64,000 nucleotides of DNA. Origin: Rugalucina vietnamica. Taxonomy: Eukaryota > Mollusca > Bivalvia > Lucinida > Lucinidae. The stretch covers positions 49,008,856 through 49,072,855 of the forward strand of contig OZ024874.1 of assembly GCA_964017185.1 (NCBI GenBank), in the 5' to 3' direction. Made by a program: the position numbers and the translations under genes. This document shows, piece after piece, positions 45,146-55,689 of the stretch (position 1 is the first letter of the stretch; the number at the start of each line of letters is the position of its first letter). Below the pieces are notes generated by a model, which worked only from the letters and a program-made list of their open reading frames with translations, was not told the DNA's origin and searched no databases.

Positions 45146-45889
45146 CGGTACTGTTATTTATCAAAACTACCACGAAATACCGGAACTACTACGAAATACC
45201 GGAACTACCAAAACTACCAGAACAACCAATGCAGTAATGTTAATATAGCAAAGCCTGTACACAAGAGGGTCGTTTAGATAGATTAATTAGATACTGTTCA
45301 TAACGTACTTTATTTCAAATACACACTCGGATATGTAGAACATGCATATGTTTAATGTTTCATTTTAGCAGTCTGTTGAAAGTATCGAGCTGTGTTTTGC
45401 CCAAGGCACCACACTTGGGGATTATACAATAGATGACAAACAATCTTAAATTGACACCTTTATCAATGGTTTGGTAAACACATGTTTACAATAATCAAGC
45501 ATTTTAGTACATTATTATTTTAGTACATTATTATTATTATTATCATTAAATAATTAAAGAAACTAAAAGTGTAATATGTACTTATGCACATTGCGATTTT
45601 TACGGTTTTCAAGAGCATATTACTATTTGACTTTGTCAGATCTTATTAATTGAGAATTACAAATAAAAAGGTTAAATTTGTTTTTGTGTTTTTTTTCTAG
45701 CAAAGACCAGGCAATGCGCAAATCTTCTTCTATTTAGCTAGTATAGGATATGCATGATATACACAGGGTATTCGGATGGTTATGAAGTGTGTCTGTTGAT
45801 TCAAGAAAATATACGGTTTGTCTATTCTATGTCGCGTGGCCAAAGTTTGCACATTTGTTTACAGCATTTCTGACTTTTTAAAGGTGACC

Positions 45890-45924
45890 ATTCATTCATT
45901 CATTCATTCATTCATTCATTCATT
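45890..45924. repeat. (CATT)n microsatellite
   Basis: About nine CATT units inside element E. Confidence 0.95.
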
Positions 45925-45971
45925 CTTCCTTTCTATCTAGACAGCATGTCCATAAAATGCATAGCTTCACA

Positions 45972-46165
45972 TTACGAAAACCTGCCCATGCACTAAACCG
46001 AGATTTTTTTCTTATTTTTGCTCAAAACATAGATTGTGGGTACACCTCGATGAGGCGGTTCTAACGTGTACCCACAATCTATGTTTTGGAGCAAAAATAA
46101 GAAAAATAGGTATACCCCTGCATACCCTAGTTTTACTATATAAAAATGGGGTTTAGGGGGGGTAT
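45972..46165. repeat. MITE family 2, hairpin-rich copy
   Basis: TTACGAAAACCTGCCCATGC, then CTTATTTTTGCTCAAAACAT...ATGTTTTGGAGCAAAAATAAG (near-perfect arms around ATAGATTGTGGGTACAC), then TAGGTATACCCC. Nested in element E. Confidence 0.8.
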
Positions 46166-47127
46166 CGTGATGATACATCCCACTTTAATATAAACAAATT
46201 AAAGTACAGTTCCTCTTTCCTTCTTCCGTGTTGCAAATAATGTCGTAAATCAATAGGCCCATAAATAAGTAAATAAAATTCTTTCTTGATGACAAAAAAA
46301 AAATAAAAATGAAAAAAATAAAAATAAATAAATTAAGGCATGTAGATCTAATTTTAAAGTTATTAAATTTGTTTAAGATGTGTATTGGGTGTCATTCGAG
46401 TTATTGAATAGTGTTGCAGACTGTTTATTACCTGGCACGTGGCTAGTGTGTATTCAAGGTGATATAATCTTGGACATAGCTTCTTTAATTGTTGGTGTGA
46501 ATTATCAATGTAGGTGTTGACTGGCACGCACATATATTGCTAATGACACCTTTGTTTATTTAATCTCTACTACCATGACTACCATCGTGGTCATGATAGT
46601 CTATCATCGAAATTTTCAAAGGAGCAAAAATCATCTTGTACCTCAAATAAATGGCCAAAAAAAAATAAAAAATGAATTAACGCTCTTTTCGCTATCTAGA
46701 CCTACCGGTAGCCGACTTTATTTCATATCTCGGCAAACTGTTACTTTATTATTTTTTACGTTTTCCTTTGAAAAATTCCTTTTTTATGTTTTTGATGTTT
46801 TGTTGGGGGAACGAAAACCATTGACAAAACTTGATTGACGTTTTAATTATTTAAATTTTGAATATACATTGTTTGATTTGATGAATCTGAATTTGTTGAG
46901 AGAGAGGGAGAGAGAGTTGATATCATGTGTTTACTGATACATGTGTAATAAAGCATTTTCAAAATATTTTACTCCTGATTATATTATCAAACCCTGTGTG
47001 TTTTCGAACTCAATATTCAAACAGACAAAAAACGAAAATGTCATGCAGCATTTCCATTTTTTGATTTAACACATGCACAGCGAAAGAGATGCTGATCAGT
47101 CCACATGTTTTGGCTGATACCCGGTCG

Positions 47128-47167
<40 letters not shown>

Positions 47168-47184
47168 GTCTGTCCCTCTGTCCG

Positions 47185-47226
<42 letters not shown>
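47128..47226. repeat. (TATC)n microsatellite
   Basis: Two TATC runs separated by TGTCTGTCCCTCTGTCCG, inside element E. Confidence 0.95.
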
Positions 47227-47228
<2 letters not shown>

Positions 47229-47349
47229 CAGGCCTTGCCACATTACACATTAACATGCAATACGAGTAGTAGTTTTGGTAGTTCCAGTATTTCGTAGTAG
47301 TTCCGATATTTCATGGTGGTTTTGGTAAATAACAGTACCCTAGGTTAGT

Positions 47350-48378
47350 TTATAGGGTATGCAGGCACCCAGTGTCCGTCATTGTCGTCCACACTTTTCA
47401 ATTCAAAGACACTAGACTCGTACACTCAGCTGATGAGTACAATTATCTCCATGGAGCGAAACGTCTCTTCACCATTCCGAATGTACTTTCAGCCTCGTGT
47501 CCATCCGTAAAACAAGATGGCGAAAACAAGTGGTTTTTACACACCGATTGTTTTACATAGAATTCCATCGTTAATAGAAAGAAATGCTCACCGACACTTC
47601 GCTATTTGATGAAACACATATTTAAATTTCTTTCAATAAAATTTTCTCCTCAAAATTCTGCGTTTTCTTTTTCTAACAGATTCATTTTTCAGCTGTTTGT
47701 CATCGTGTTCACTCGTGTCGGGCCGTTTCCGGAACGAGCTGAACACATATGTCGACGTTTACGGAAACTGACGTCGAACATTAATTTATTCCAGTTGAAA
47801 GGTCAGGATTTGGCCTTGTCCAATGATATGCACGTATTTCTACAAATGACGTCAATCAGGTCGGCCATTTTGAATTCGGCGCGCGGCGTTTGACGTCAGC
47901 AACACGCGCTGCATTTTACTAATTGGTCAATTAAATATTAATTGACAATTAACTTTCCATATATGGAAATGGTCGGAAGTCAATTCTCGGCGTAAACATA
48001 CGAACATATACGGACGATTTAGTGCACTGAAAGAATGACAACCAGAAGTTTCTAAACGAGAATAAAACCGCTAAAAACGGACAAAATATGTTGGATTTTT
48101 TTCCAAAAGCACATTAAACATGTTAGTAATGCATTGGTGAAGTGTATTCTTCTTGATTTATCTTGAAAAAGTTGCAATTATCGACACTTCGTTTCACCAT
48201 TGAAAAGCCAACTGGGATCGCAACGAAGGGATATGGAACATATATGTGTAATATAGCGGAGTGAGATCTCGCAACTACAAAGACACCTGAGATGATGATC
48301 AGAATTGATCGACTCAGTATATGGAGATGAAAAGACCTTTTTCTCTGAAAGCCAATTAAAAAAAATTAAAGGGATCTT
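47350..48378. other. Possible CpG-rich promoter region and unassigned DNA
   Basis: At 47845-47910 two TGACGTCA (CRE-like) sites bracket TTCGGCGCGCGGCG, and ATTGGTCAATTAAATATTAA follows. On the - strand ATGGCCGACC starts just inside. It could be a promoter of phytochelatin synthase (- strand, 4.3 kb upstream of its first visible exon), but no connecting exon with the right phase was found. Confidence 0.3.
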
Positions 48379-48563
48379 TTATGCTTTTTGAGCTTCATTT
48401 TGTTCTTCATAAATCCTGAACAAAACAGACAAGTAGCAGTTTGACTCATTATTTGACTTTAAAGCTTTTATAAAATCTATTTCTTGTACTAACATGACAT
48501 TTATCAGGTCAACTTTTGCGTCTGTTACAGCTCTCTGCAAAACTCTGTGGACAGAAATAGATG
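48379..48563 (-). CDS. Possible terminal exon of an unidentified - strand gene
   Basis: A strong acceptor (TTTCGTTCATCTATTTCTGTCCACAG region, ending at 48564) precedes a frame of about 61 codons, from VLQRAVTDAKVDLINVMLV through SVLFRIYEEQNEAQKA, ending TAA at 48379. The sequence is helical and protein-like, but no family was recognised. If real, earlier exons lie right of 48564 and element C sits in its intron. Confidence 0.4.
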
Positions 48564-49240
48564 AACGAAATAAAGATGAGAGTCTGTAACAGGCCTTTAG
48601 ACGTGATACTATCATGAATAACTGTAAATTAATACAAATACACAAAAATTTGGCAACATCCTGCCCCCTTGTTCATTTTGCAAAAAGAGGGTTCAAGTTA
48701 GACAACTCTTACCAAAGAGTGCAACGGAGGGTTTATGGTCAACTCGTACTTTTACCAACTCGTCCCTAGTCAACTCGTACTTTTTAATTGGTCAACTCGT
48801 ACTGTCGTAAACTCGTACCTTAAGTCAACTCGTACTTTTTTTGGTCAACTCGTACTAATGTAATAATCATATATTATTATATATATTTTATGATTATTTA
48901 TTTGACAAATATGATTTCGTATGATTTTACCTTTTTCTTGAAAACAAAAAAATGAGGTAATAGCAAGCACTACTTGTACACGCATGACGTATTTATTAAA
49001 TAGTTAATTAAATCACTGACCGAGTGAGCAGAATTTATCTGAGTCTCATAATCATGTTTAGTCATGCATTACGTAAATCATCAGCTGAGTGAGCAGATTT
49101 TATTACATAATAGTAACGGATAACTGAATAAATCTTCATTCTTTTACTTTTACCTGCATAGGATTGACAGCGTCTTTTTAAATTATTTTAAAATATGATT
49201 TTATAAATTTTATGATTTTATAAATTTTAACTTACGTAAA

Positions 49241-49870
49241 ATGGGTAATAAGAGAAAAGCTGAAAACTGCATTTCATGCAACAAGACGGTGACTGGTCGA
49301 CAGCATGCCATCCAGTGTGATTCCTGTGGCATGTGGCAACACAGAAAATGCGACACAGGTAAGTAAATTTACTTAGCATCTACCAACAAAAAGTATCTAA
49401 ACCTATGTTTGAAACCCTGGAAAAAACAGATATAAACTGATAAAGAGTCTGATAAGGGAGACGTAATTATTTATTGGATTCTATCTAGTTAAAACAGTAG
49501 CCCCCTTTTTCTTGATGTTTATGATCAGTTTAAATGGGTTTAAACAGACACAAAATATTGATAGAGGTTTGATGTATCGATAAACATTTTTCCTATGCCG
49601 CAGCTCGTATACTTAAACTCTTCTTTTTCTAGGAATCACACACCTCGCATACAGGATGATGTGCAAGGGTCGCCTGTCAGTCAATTTTCTGTGCCATGGC
49701 TGCAAAGAATTGAGCCCAGCCATGCCAGCTGATCTAAATTCAACTGGACGTCACAGCTTAGAAATACCGCCACCCATGATAGATATATCTAATATAACGG
49801 CAAACCTCACAAGTGACACCAATTTGTATCGAGGTGGTGATGAGAGAGATGCTGCAGAGCTTGAAGACAT
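49241..49870 (+). CDS. PHD-finger protein exons within element C
   Basis: Exon 1 is 49241-49358 (donor GTAAGT) and exon 2 is 49633-49870 (acceptor TTTCTAG, donor GTAAGA). Joined they read MGNKRKAENCISCNKTV..., CDSCGMWQHRKCDTG, then ...NFLCHGCKEL. The Cys/His pattern C-x2-C, C-x2-C, H-x2-C, C-x2-C is a C4HC3 PHD zinc finger, a chromatin-reader or DNA-binding fold. The rest, with EIPPPMIDISNITANLTSDT, is a low-complexity linker. It lies 5' of the transposase remnant in the same orientation, so is probably the transposase's N-terminal domain, though the next exon's phase does not fit. Confidence 0.72.
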
Positions 49871-50386
49871 GTAAGATTGATTTTTGCTGCTTATTTTGTG
49901 TGAAAAAAGTTTGATTAATTGAAGGCGTATACATACTATATATACGTATACTATCGTTATAAAAAACGCATCATATTAATTATTTGGCATGTCGTCATAA
50001 GAACTAAGATTTACAGCTATAATTATTTCATGTATTGACCAATCTTTTGATTCGCTTTTACGCATTCGAAACGGCGGAAATAAAACATGTTTAGGGTAGC
50101 CTGAATATGGAAGGCCGGCGCGACATGCTAATTGCTAAATGCTATTTGCTAAATGCTAATTGCTAAATGCCAGTTGTTTATAGGAGTCGTTAATGGATAT
50201 GCATCAAGCAGAAAATTGGAGTGTTTTCAAAGAAACCATCAGGACTAATAATGATACAGAGGGTAAGTTTGACCTTTTTTCTTCATTTTTTTTTTCTTTC
50301 TTTCATATTTGTTTTCTTTGGTCTTGTATGCCTCGTTCCCGTACTGAAAATCTCTCTCAACAATCATGAGCTGATAACGATCCGTG

Positions 50387-50456
50387 AATGAATGAATGAA
50401 TGAATGAATGAATGAATGAATGAATGAATGAATGAATGAATAATAATAATAATAAT
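50387..50456. repeat. (GAAT)n-(AAT)n microsatellite
   Basis: About 13 GAAT units and then AAT units, in the intron of the MULE fragment. Confidence 0.95.
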
Positions 50457-50519
50457 AAAAATAATTTAGCCTTCGTGCGACACAACAAACAACATTGCCC
50501 GACACAAATATGCATGTAC

Positions 50520-50613
50520 AGTCACACAAGGTTCAACCAAAGTAGAGCGCACAACTGATTTGCACCTTTGTTTTCGCATAAATTGCAAATTGTCGGTTTT
50601 CTGATGCCGCAGC
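50520..50613. repeat. MITE family 1, right half
   Basis: ACAACTGATTTGCACCTTTG, TTTTCGCATAAATTGCAAAT, TGTCGGTTTTCTGATGCCGC and AGCTCA match the right half of the family. Inserted in element C's intron. Confidence 0.6.
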
Positions 50614-51090
50614 TCAATAGATTATTATGACGTTTCGTAAAATTTCAGGCTGGCACCATAGGATTAACGCCCAGGCGGGGCGGTCTGACATGGGGTTTTA
50701 TGTCCTGGTGCCCCTTCTGTACAAGGAATCCATGACAGTGGATTTGCAGACCCGCCTGGTGTCGCAAAATCTCCTGACAAAGATCTGTCGTACACAATAT
50801 TCCAAGATCCACGGCCGATTGTTTCAATGGCAGACAGTAGTGAATTAATGCCCTTGATAAATATGGGGTAATTACCAAGGTGGAACAAATGATGACTGGG
50901 TCCAGTCATTTGAAATCCTTGGCTTTTATCAATGGGTCATAATGCAGGTCAGGTGATAAATAAGTGTAATTATTTTAACATCTGTGCCAATTAAGAGATG
51001 CCAATGGGAATAAAGTCAGAATTGAAGACTATAAGATCATAAAATTAGAGGTTTGAAACTTTTTTGTTGTTCTATTGGATGTATGTACAG

Positions 51091-51320
51091 AAAAATATTT
51101 TCCATATTTTGCATGGGAAGCAATGATAAAAGCAGAGGAAACCAAACATTTGGACCTGGTAGTTTCAGAAAAGCATTCAAGGGAGAAAACTGACTACTAT
51201 CTGCCATTATGGGATAAATATGAAGACAAAGACATCACAACCAGTGCTCTTCTGAGAAATATAGGGGCCATTACAGGACTAGGACCGGTTACTCAGTCCA
51301 GCTCCGTCTACCATGACTAG
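51091..51320 (+). CDS. Unidentified C-terminal exon-like ORF in element C
   Basis: After the acceptor GTATGTACAG (ending 51090) a frame runs KYFPYFAWEAMIKAEETKHL, then REKTDYYLPLWDKYEDKDI, then TGLGPVTQSSSVYHD and TAG. Composition is protein-like. It lies downstream of the MULE stop, same strand, within the TIRs: either an alternative last exon, a second element gene or a captured host exon. Family not recognised. Confidence 0.4.
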
Positions 51321-52160
51321 TTAAAACTCAAACCAGCATGCTCATCATTGTGTTAAGAAAATTCTTTTCAATAGGCAACGGTAGTCACGGTGATGAATTT
51401 AGCATTGCCACATTTTCCGAGTGTATTTGTTTTCTAGTACCCTTCTGTTTTTAATAGATGGATCATACGATTGCTGTCATATTTTAATTTGTAAATATAT
51501 TTCTCAGCTATGCACTTTATCATCTTTTAAATGCTGTATACAATCTTGCACGAACTATATTTTATTGTATAAGTTAGTAATAAATCAATTTTGTTATACT
51601 TTAAAAACTAACGTTTAATGTTTGCCAGTAAACCGTTTTAGCTAGATACATGTATATCAATAATTGTCATTTTAAAGTTGTACCCTCAAATTATTATAGC
51701 AAATACATGTATTTATCATTTATAGCTGTTGTAAATTAGCTTGTGTTAGCATTAAATATTTTTATTCAGAATTATGATTTTTTATATTTAAGAAAACATA
51801 CTTTTAATGTTTGCAAAACCGTTTAAGCTAGAAATAAATTCATTTTAAAATTGTGCCCTCCAAATTGTTGTAAAATAAGATTACTTATGGTTACTTGTAT
51901 TACTCATTTATGTGTTTGATATTTTATTATTTTTATTGAACTGAACAACAGTACTTAGCAAATATTACTTATAAAGCTATTTTTGTACATATTAGAAAAT
52001 TGCTTTCGATGCTTGTTACCAACTTTGCAAGAATAAAATAGATTAATAAATTCTTAATTGATTTTATGACTGATAATCATATTGAAACCCCGACAAAGAC
52101 TCACTAAATTGCTCCATAATTGGACACAATTATCTATTATAATCAACCTCATGATAACAA
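51321..52160. other. 3' non-coding part of element C
   Basis: Very AT-rich. CTTTAAAAACTAACGTTTAATGTTTGCCAG and a diverged repeat of it at about 51790 (TTTTAATGTTTGCAAAACCG) suggest an old internal duplication. No exon. Confidence 0.45.
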
Positions 52161-52421
52161 AGGCGAACGTACGACTTGACCAATTATAAAGTACGAGTTG
52201 ACTAAGTTAAAAAGTACGAGTTGACTAAGGTAAAACGCGGTACGAGTTTTTTTAGTACGAGTTGACCACAGTACGAGAGAAAAAAAAGTACGAGTTGACC
52301 AAAACCCCAACGGAGCACCGGAATAAAATAGGTCCGCGGAAACTCTCCAAAGCCTACAAAAAGTGAATCAAAACGGATCAGAATTTGAATGATTTTAAGA
52401 CATTCCTTAATATATTCATAA

Positions 52422-52742
52422 TTGGTGGGATGCAAGTTAAGCTTTAAAATAAAGAGATTTATTCACAAATGTGAAGTTCTTCAGAGTGGCGGAATCCACC
52501 AAGAACAAGAACAAGAAACGCATGAGAGACATATATTTTCACATTTGAAAACAACTGCAAAATGTTTAAAATATTTCTTTAGTGTGTGTGGCAAAACGGT
52601 CGAAGAGTTGTTATGGGTGTTTAAAAGAACTCCAACAAAACGACAGTTCTATCACACTGCTGGACAGATCTACACGTACGCTAAGCTCATCTATACTCTA
52701 CATATGGCTGTGCTGAACAGAAAAGCAGCTGACTTATACTGA
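52422..52742 (+). CDS. Unidentified ORF, probably a terminal exon
   Basis: A 106-codon frame starts at ATG 52422 and ends TGA at 52740-52742. The part after a possible acceptor at 52572-52578 (TTTCTTTAG) is the most protein-like: KTVEELLWVFKRTPTKRQFY, then YTYAKLIYTLHMAVLNRKAA. It lies about 110 bp right of element C. No repeat copy in the window; family not recognised. Confidence 0.4.
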   Translation: MVGCKLSFKIKRFIHKCEVLQSGGIHQEQEQETHERHIFSHLKTTAKCLKYFFSVCGKTVEELLWVFKRTPTKRQFYHTAGQIYTYAKLIYTLHMAVLNRKAADLY

Positions 52743-53239
52743 GGCGATCATTTTCTGATCATCATCTCAGGTGTAGGGTGGGTAGGTAAATTTTGTATTC
52801 AGAAAATTAGAGAGAAACATTCGAGGTGGGCCATTAAACTATTTACAATCAGAATCAGAATAGTTTACTGGTGAAACGCCAAGTTGACAATACCACACCA
52901 GGGGTATTATGAGAAGCTTAACAGAGGTATACTAAACGTATACCCCTGAAAGTATACCTCTGAACCCCTGAACTAAATAAAAGCCTTGAATTCTTCAACA
53001 GTTTGTGATGAGACCACTGAAGAATGGAGAATATTCTACAGTAGGATAGTCTGAAATAGAAAAACGAATTCTCTTCAGCATCATTATAGGCTATATATAA
53101 GTCCATGGACCTACTATACCACCGACATTTTGGAGTGGGTTCAACATGTTTCTGAAATTTCTTTTAAAGCAACGTAGACATTGGATTTTCTTCGATGCAA
53201 TTTGGCCCTTGTATCTCGGCAAAGTAAGCTGCTTACATA

Positions 53240-53560
53240 TCATCAACTAGTGCGTTCTCAGCTTCAGTATACAGCTCCATTTTGGCATTCCTGTAATATG
53301 TGGCACTGAGAGAAATGGTGCAGAAAGTGCAAAGAACAGCACTGCTGGCACAGCAGCCAGGTGGACCTGCAGGCGATGGAGAACAAGCGATATACTGGAC
53401 GAACTCGAGTCGCCATCTCTGGAGGATCAAAGGATGAAGTCCTCCTTATTCTTCTCATACACGATTCACTCGGAGATAGTGTCTTTTGATAAAGATTAAT
53501 ATCTGATCCCGGCGCCCAAATTCTAATGATTCCCAATACACAAGATAGATTCACAATACA
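53240..53560 (+). pseudogene. LINE reverse-transcriptase scrap
   Basis: FWHS near 53280, EMVQKVQRTALL and then DEVLLILLIHDSLGDSV follow the order of the C-terminal part at 6830-7075 (IWHPY, VEKLQKTAA, EVLLNFILQDSL), and both are followed by a CTGA(T/C)CC(T/C)GG(T/C)GC sequence. Short and frame-shifted. Confidence 0.55.
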
Positions 53561-54086
53561 CAAGATAATACCAATGAATGGCATTTGGCAACATTGAATT
53601 CCATTTGCCAAATGCAAACCCATTTTAAAATCCATTAGTGAAAGTTTGACACTTTCTTATTAATATTATGAACAGATATATTATTCTGCTAATAGTTGGG
53701 ACGATGACCCCGATTTCTGAGGGATAAAATACACCCATCATTGTAAAGGACAAACTTGGTGTCAAATTAAAGCTTATTACCTCTTCTATTGGTTTCCGGT
53801 TGTTGTTGTTTCAAAAAAGTGTAGCGAAATATAAACTCATTAAAGATCTAAAATTCATTAGTCAAAGTTTGACACATTTGTATTATAAGTACATGTATTA
53901 TGAAGGATATGTTATTCTGATGCTAAGAGTTATCACAGGAAGTGGAAAACTTTAAGATGAATCTTATTAACCTTTTGCCGTCTCGATTGTTCATGATAAG
54001 CATGGCGCAGAATGTGACCTTTTCATTTTCTTATCATTGTTTGAAAACATCCAGATTTAATGCCCTAACAGCAATCGGAAAAGGAC

Positions 54087-55215
54087 ATGTACAAGATGTT
54101 GCCGTTGCTGTGGCAGTTGTGTACATTGAAGCTTGCTAGTGGTTTGTTGGACGCGTACGGTGTTGATCTGAGTACACTTCAAAATGAGTTGACGGCACTA
54201 AAATCCCAGGTGGCGACCATGTCGGGGCAGATGGCGACTTTACAAAATACTATCACAACTATGCAAGGCCAGCTAAGTATGACGCTGTTTGTTTATAATT
54301 CAGTTTCTGCTTACCTTATTTTTTAAACAGAGCGTTGTGAAAAACATTGATGGTATAGGGTGTACATGTATATGTGATATCTCATTTTCAAGATGCGGAT
54401 GATTGGTGTAAAGTACGTACGTAATGCATGCATTTCTGCATTTCAATGGTACATGCGAAGTGAAATGTCAATTCCGTTTATGCGTTTGTCCTAATGCCAA
54501 AACTTGATTGAAATGGACCTACCTATTCCTTACTATATGAGGCCTAATCCGGAGGCTGTTTAGGGTTTACTGTATCTCTTAGTGCCTGGTCATAAAAACC
54601 GCACATTATCTTTTAATAATTTTCTCTACAAAAATAATGGTTTCATGGATTGTTGTTTATTTTTTAATCCATTATTCTACAAAATTTGAAATGTGTCGTA
54701 AATAAATATCGATCTTAAAGAAAAGGTGTTTTTTTTTATTCTCGTATCCTTTAGATGCTACCTCCGATCTCGCCGCCAAAGCAGCCGCTCTTCCTCATCA
54801 CATGCCGGTCGGCTTCACCGCCCATCTTACCAACACAATCACCAATCTGGGTCTACACCAACACGTTGTCTTTGACAAAGTGATATCAAACGTCGGTAAC
54901 GCTTACAGCAACATGCACGGTCACTTTACGTCGCCAGTCTTTGGCGTATACGTTTTCTTCCTCACGGCGACCAATGTACCTGGACACTCGGTTTCCCTAT
55001 CGCTGATGCTCAACGGCACACCAATGGCGTTTACGTTAGCATACGGGACGGCGTCGACGGCAGGACAGTGGGAGACGAGCACGTGCTCGGCGGTTCTTAC
55101 TCTCAAGGCTGGGGATCAGGTCTGGGCACAGAATGAGGGCGCATTTTCTCCAGTTGAAGAACTTGATGGATATTTGTATTCCTCTTTTGGCGGATTTCTT
55201 GTCAGTCAGCTATAA
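54087..55215 (+). CDS. C1q-domain-containing protein 1 (two exons, 216 aa)
   Basis: Exons 54087-54276 and 54755-55215, phase-1 intron, GT-AG. Exon 1 encodes a hydrophobic start (MLPLLWQLCTLKLASGLL; signal-peptide-like) and a coiled-coil heptad region (LSTLQNELTALKSQVATMSG, QMATLQNTITTM). Exon 2 encodes an NATS glycosylation site and the C1q jelly-roll domain (about 78-216): VGFTAHL, FDKVISNVGNAY, HFTSPVFGVYVFFLTA, DQVWAQNEG, YSSFGGFLVSQL. It is probably secreted and trimeric, a pattern-recognition or lectin-like protein. Bivalves have very many such genes. Start could also be the internal Met at 54096. AATAAA at 55349. Confidence 0.92.
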
Positions 55216-55689
55216 GATTAATAATGCATAATTACGTTTTAGTGACTCAAAAGTCTTTATTCTTTAAACCAACCCCTCCTACAAGATAGATTGACCCCCG
55301 TCTCATTCAACTTGACCAACGTTTGACTCTATAATCGAACAACTGATGAATAAAATATGTCGCGATGTGCTGCAAAATAAAAATAAAAACTTTTCAAGGT
55401 CACATAGATAGATCATATAAAATAATATTAATGTTGATCTCCATTAATGTGAAGCAAATCAGAACGCATTCAGGCACATGTGAAACAAATTTTTCTTCTG
55501 AAATCAAGACGTTAATCGCATCTGTAGAAAGTTTTGAATACAAAAACCGTATAATCTAATTTGCTGTCAATATTACGATTGATAAATGGCAACGACTGTG
55601 GCCCATGTTTGACTGTATCGCCTTTATCAGAAGTCAAATAATTTGACTTGGCTTTATAATCAAAAACCTCAACATCAAAAAGTTCAAAA

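Larger units (their letters stand above)
45146..47341. mobile_element. TIR element E: iterated CTACGAAATACCGGAA ends, 8-bp target duplication
   Basis: Ends GGTACTGTTATTTATCAAAA (left) and, inverted, GGTACTGTTATTTACCAAAA (right) continue for about 70 bp with two to three copies of ACTACGAAATACCGGA. AGGTTAGT lies at 45138-45145 and 47342-47349, and the flanks join into one HINE-like head, confirming a precise 8-bp duplication. The 2.2-kb body has a MITE family 2 copy and (TATC)n; no transposase recognised. Confidence 0.87.
50184..50848 (+). pseudogene. MULE transposase C-terminal fragment (two exons)
   Basis: Exon 50184-50262 (ESLMDMHQAENWSVFKET... TNNDTEG) joins across GGTAAG/TTTCAG to exon 50649-50848 (GWHHRINAQAGRSDMGFYVL...). 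The joined NNDTEGWHHRIN is the signature of MULE transposases just after the DDE core, followed by the usual helical FYVLVPLLYKES region and a stop. The upstream catalytic exons are missing and exon 49870 is not in phase with 50184. A 73-residue antisense frame is a shadow. The intron holds (GAAT)n and a MITE family 1 scrap. Confidence 0.78.
48730..52307 (+). mobile_element. TIR element C: MULE-like, with PHD finger and iterated TCAACTCGTACT ends
   Basis: CAACGGAG flanks both sides (48722-48729, 52308-52315). Termini GGTTTATGGTCAACTCG and, inverted, GGGTTTTGGTCAACTCG match. Each end has seven copies of TCAACTCGTAC(T)n or variants, in opposite orientation. The interior encodes a C4HC3 PHD finger (49241-49870) and a MULE-transposase C-terminus (50184-50848). 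The catalytic DDE region is absent and exon phases do not join, so it is an internally deleted, non-autonomous copy. Confidence 0.88.

Noticed and set aside
50645..50909. Two - strand ORFs over 50645-50909
   Set aside because: Antisense of the MULE transposase exon, which has the recognisable GWHHRIN sequence on the + strand.
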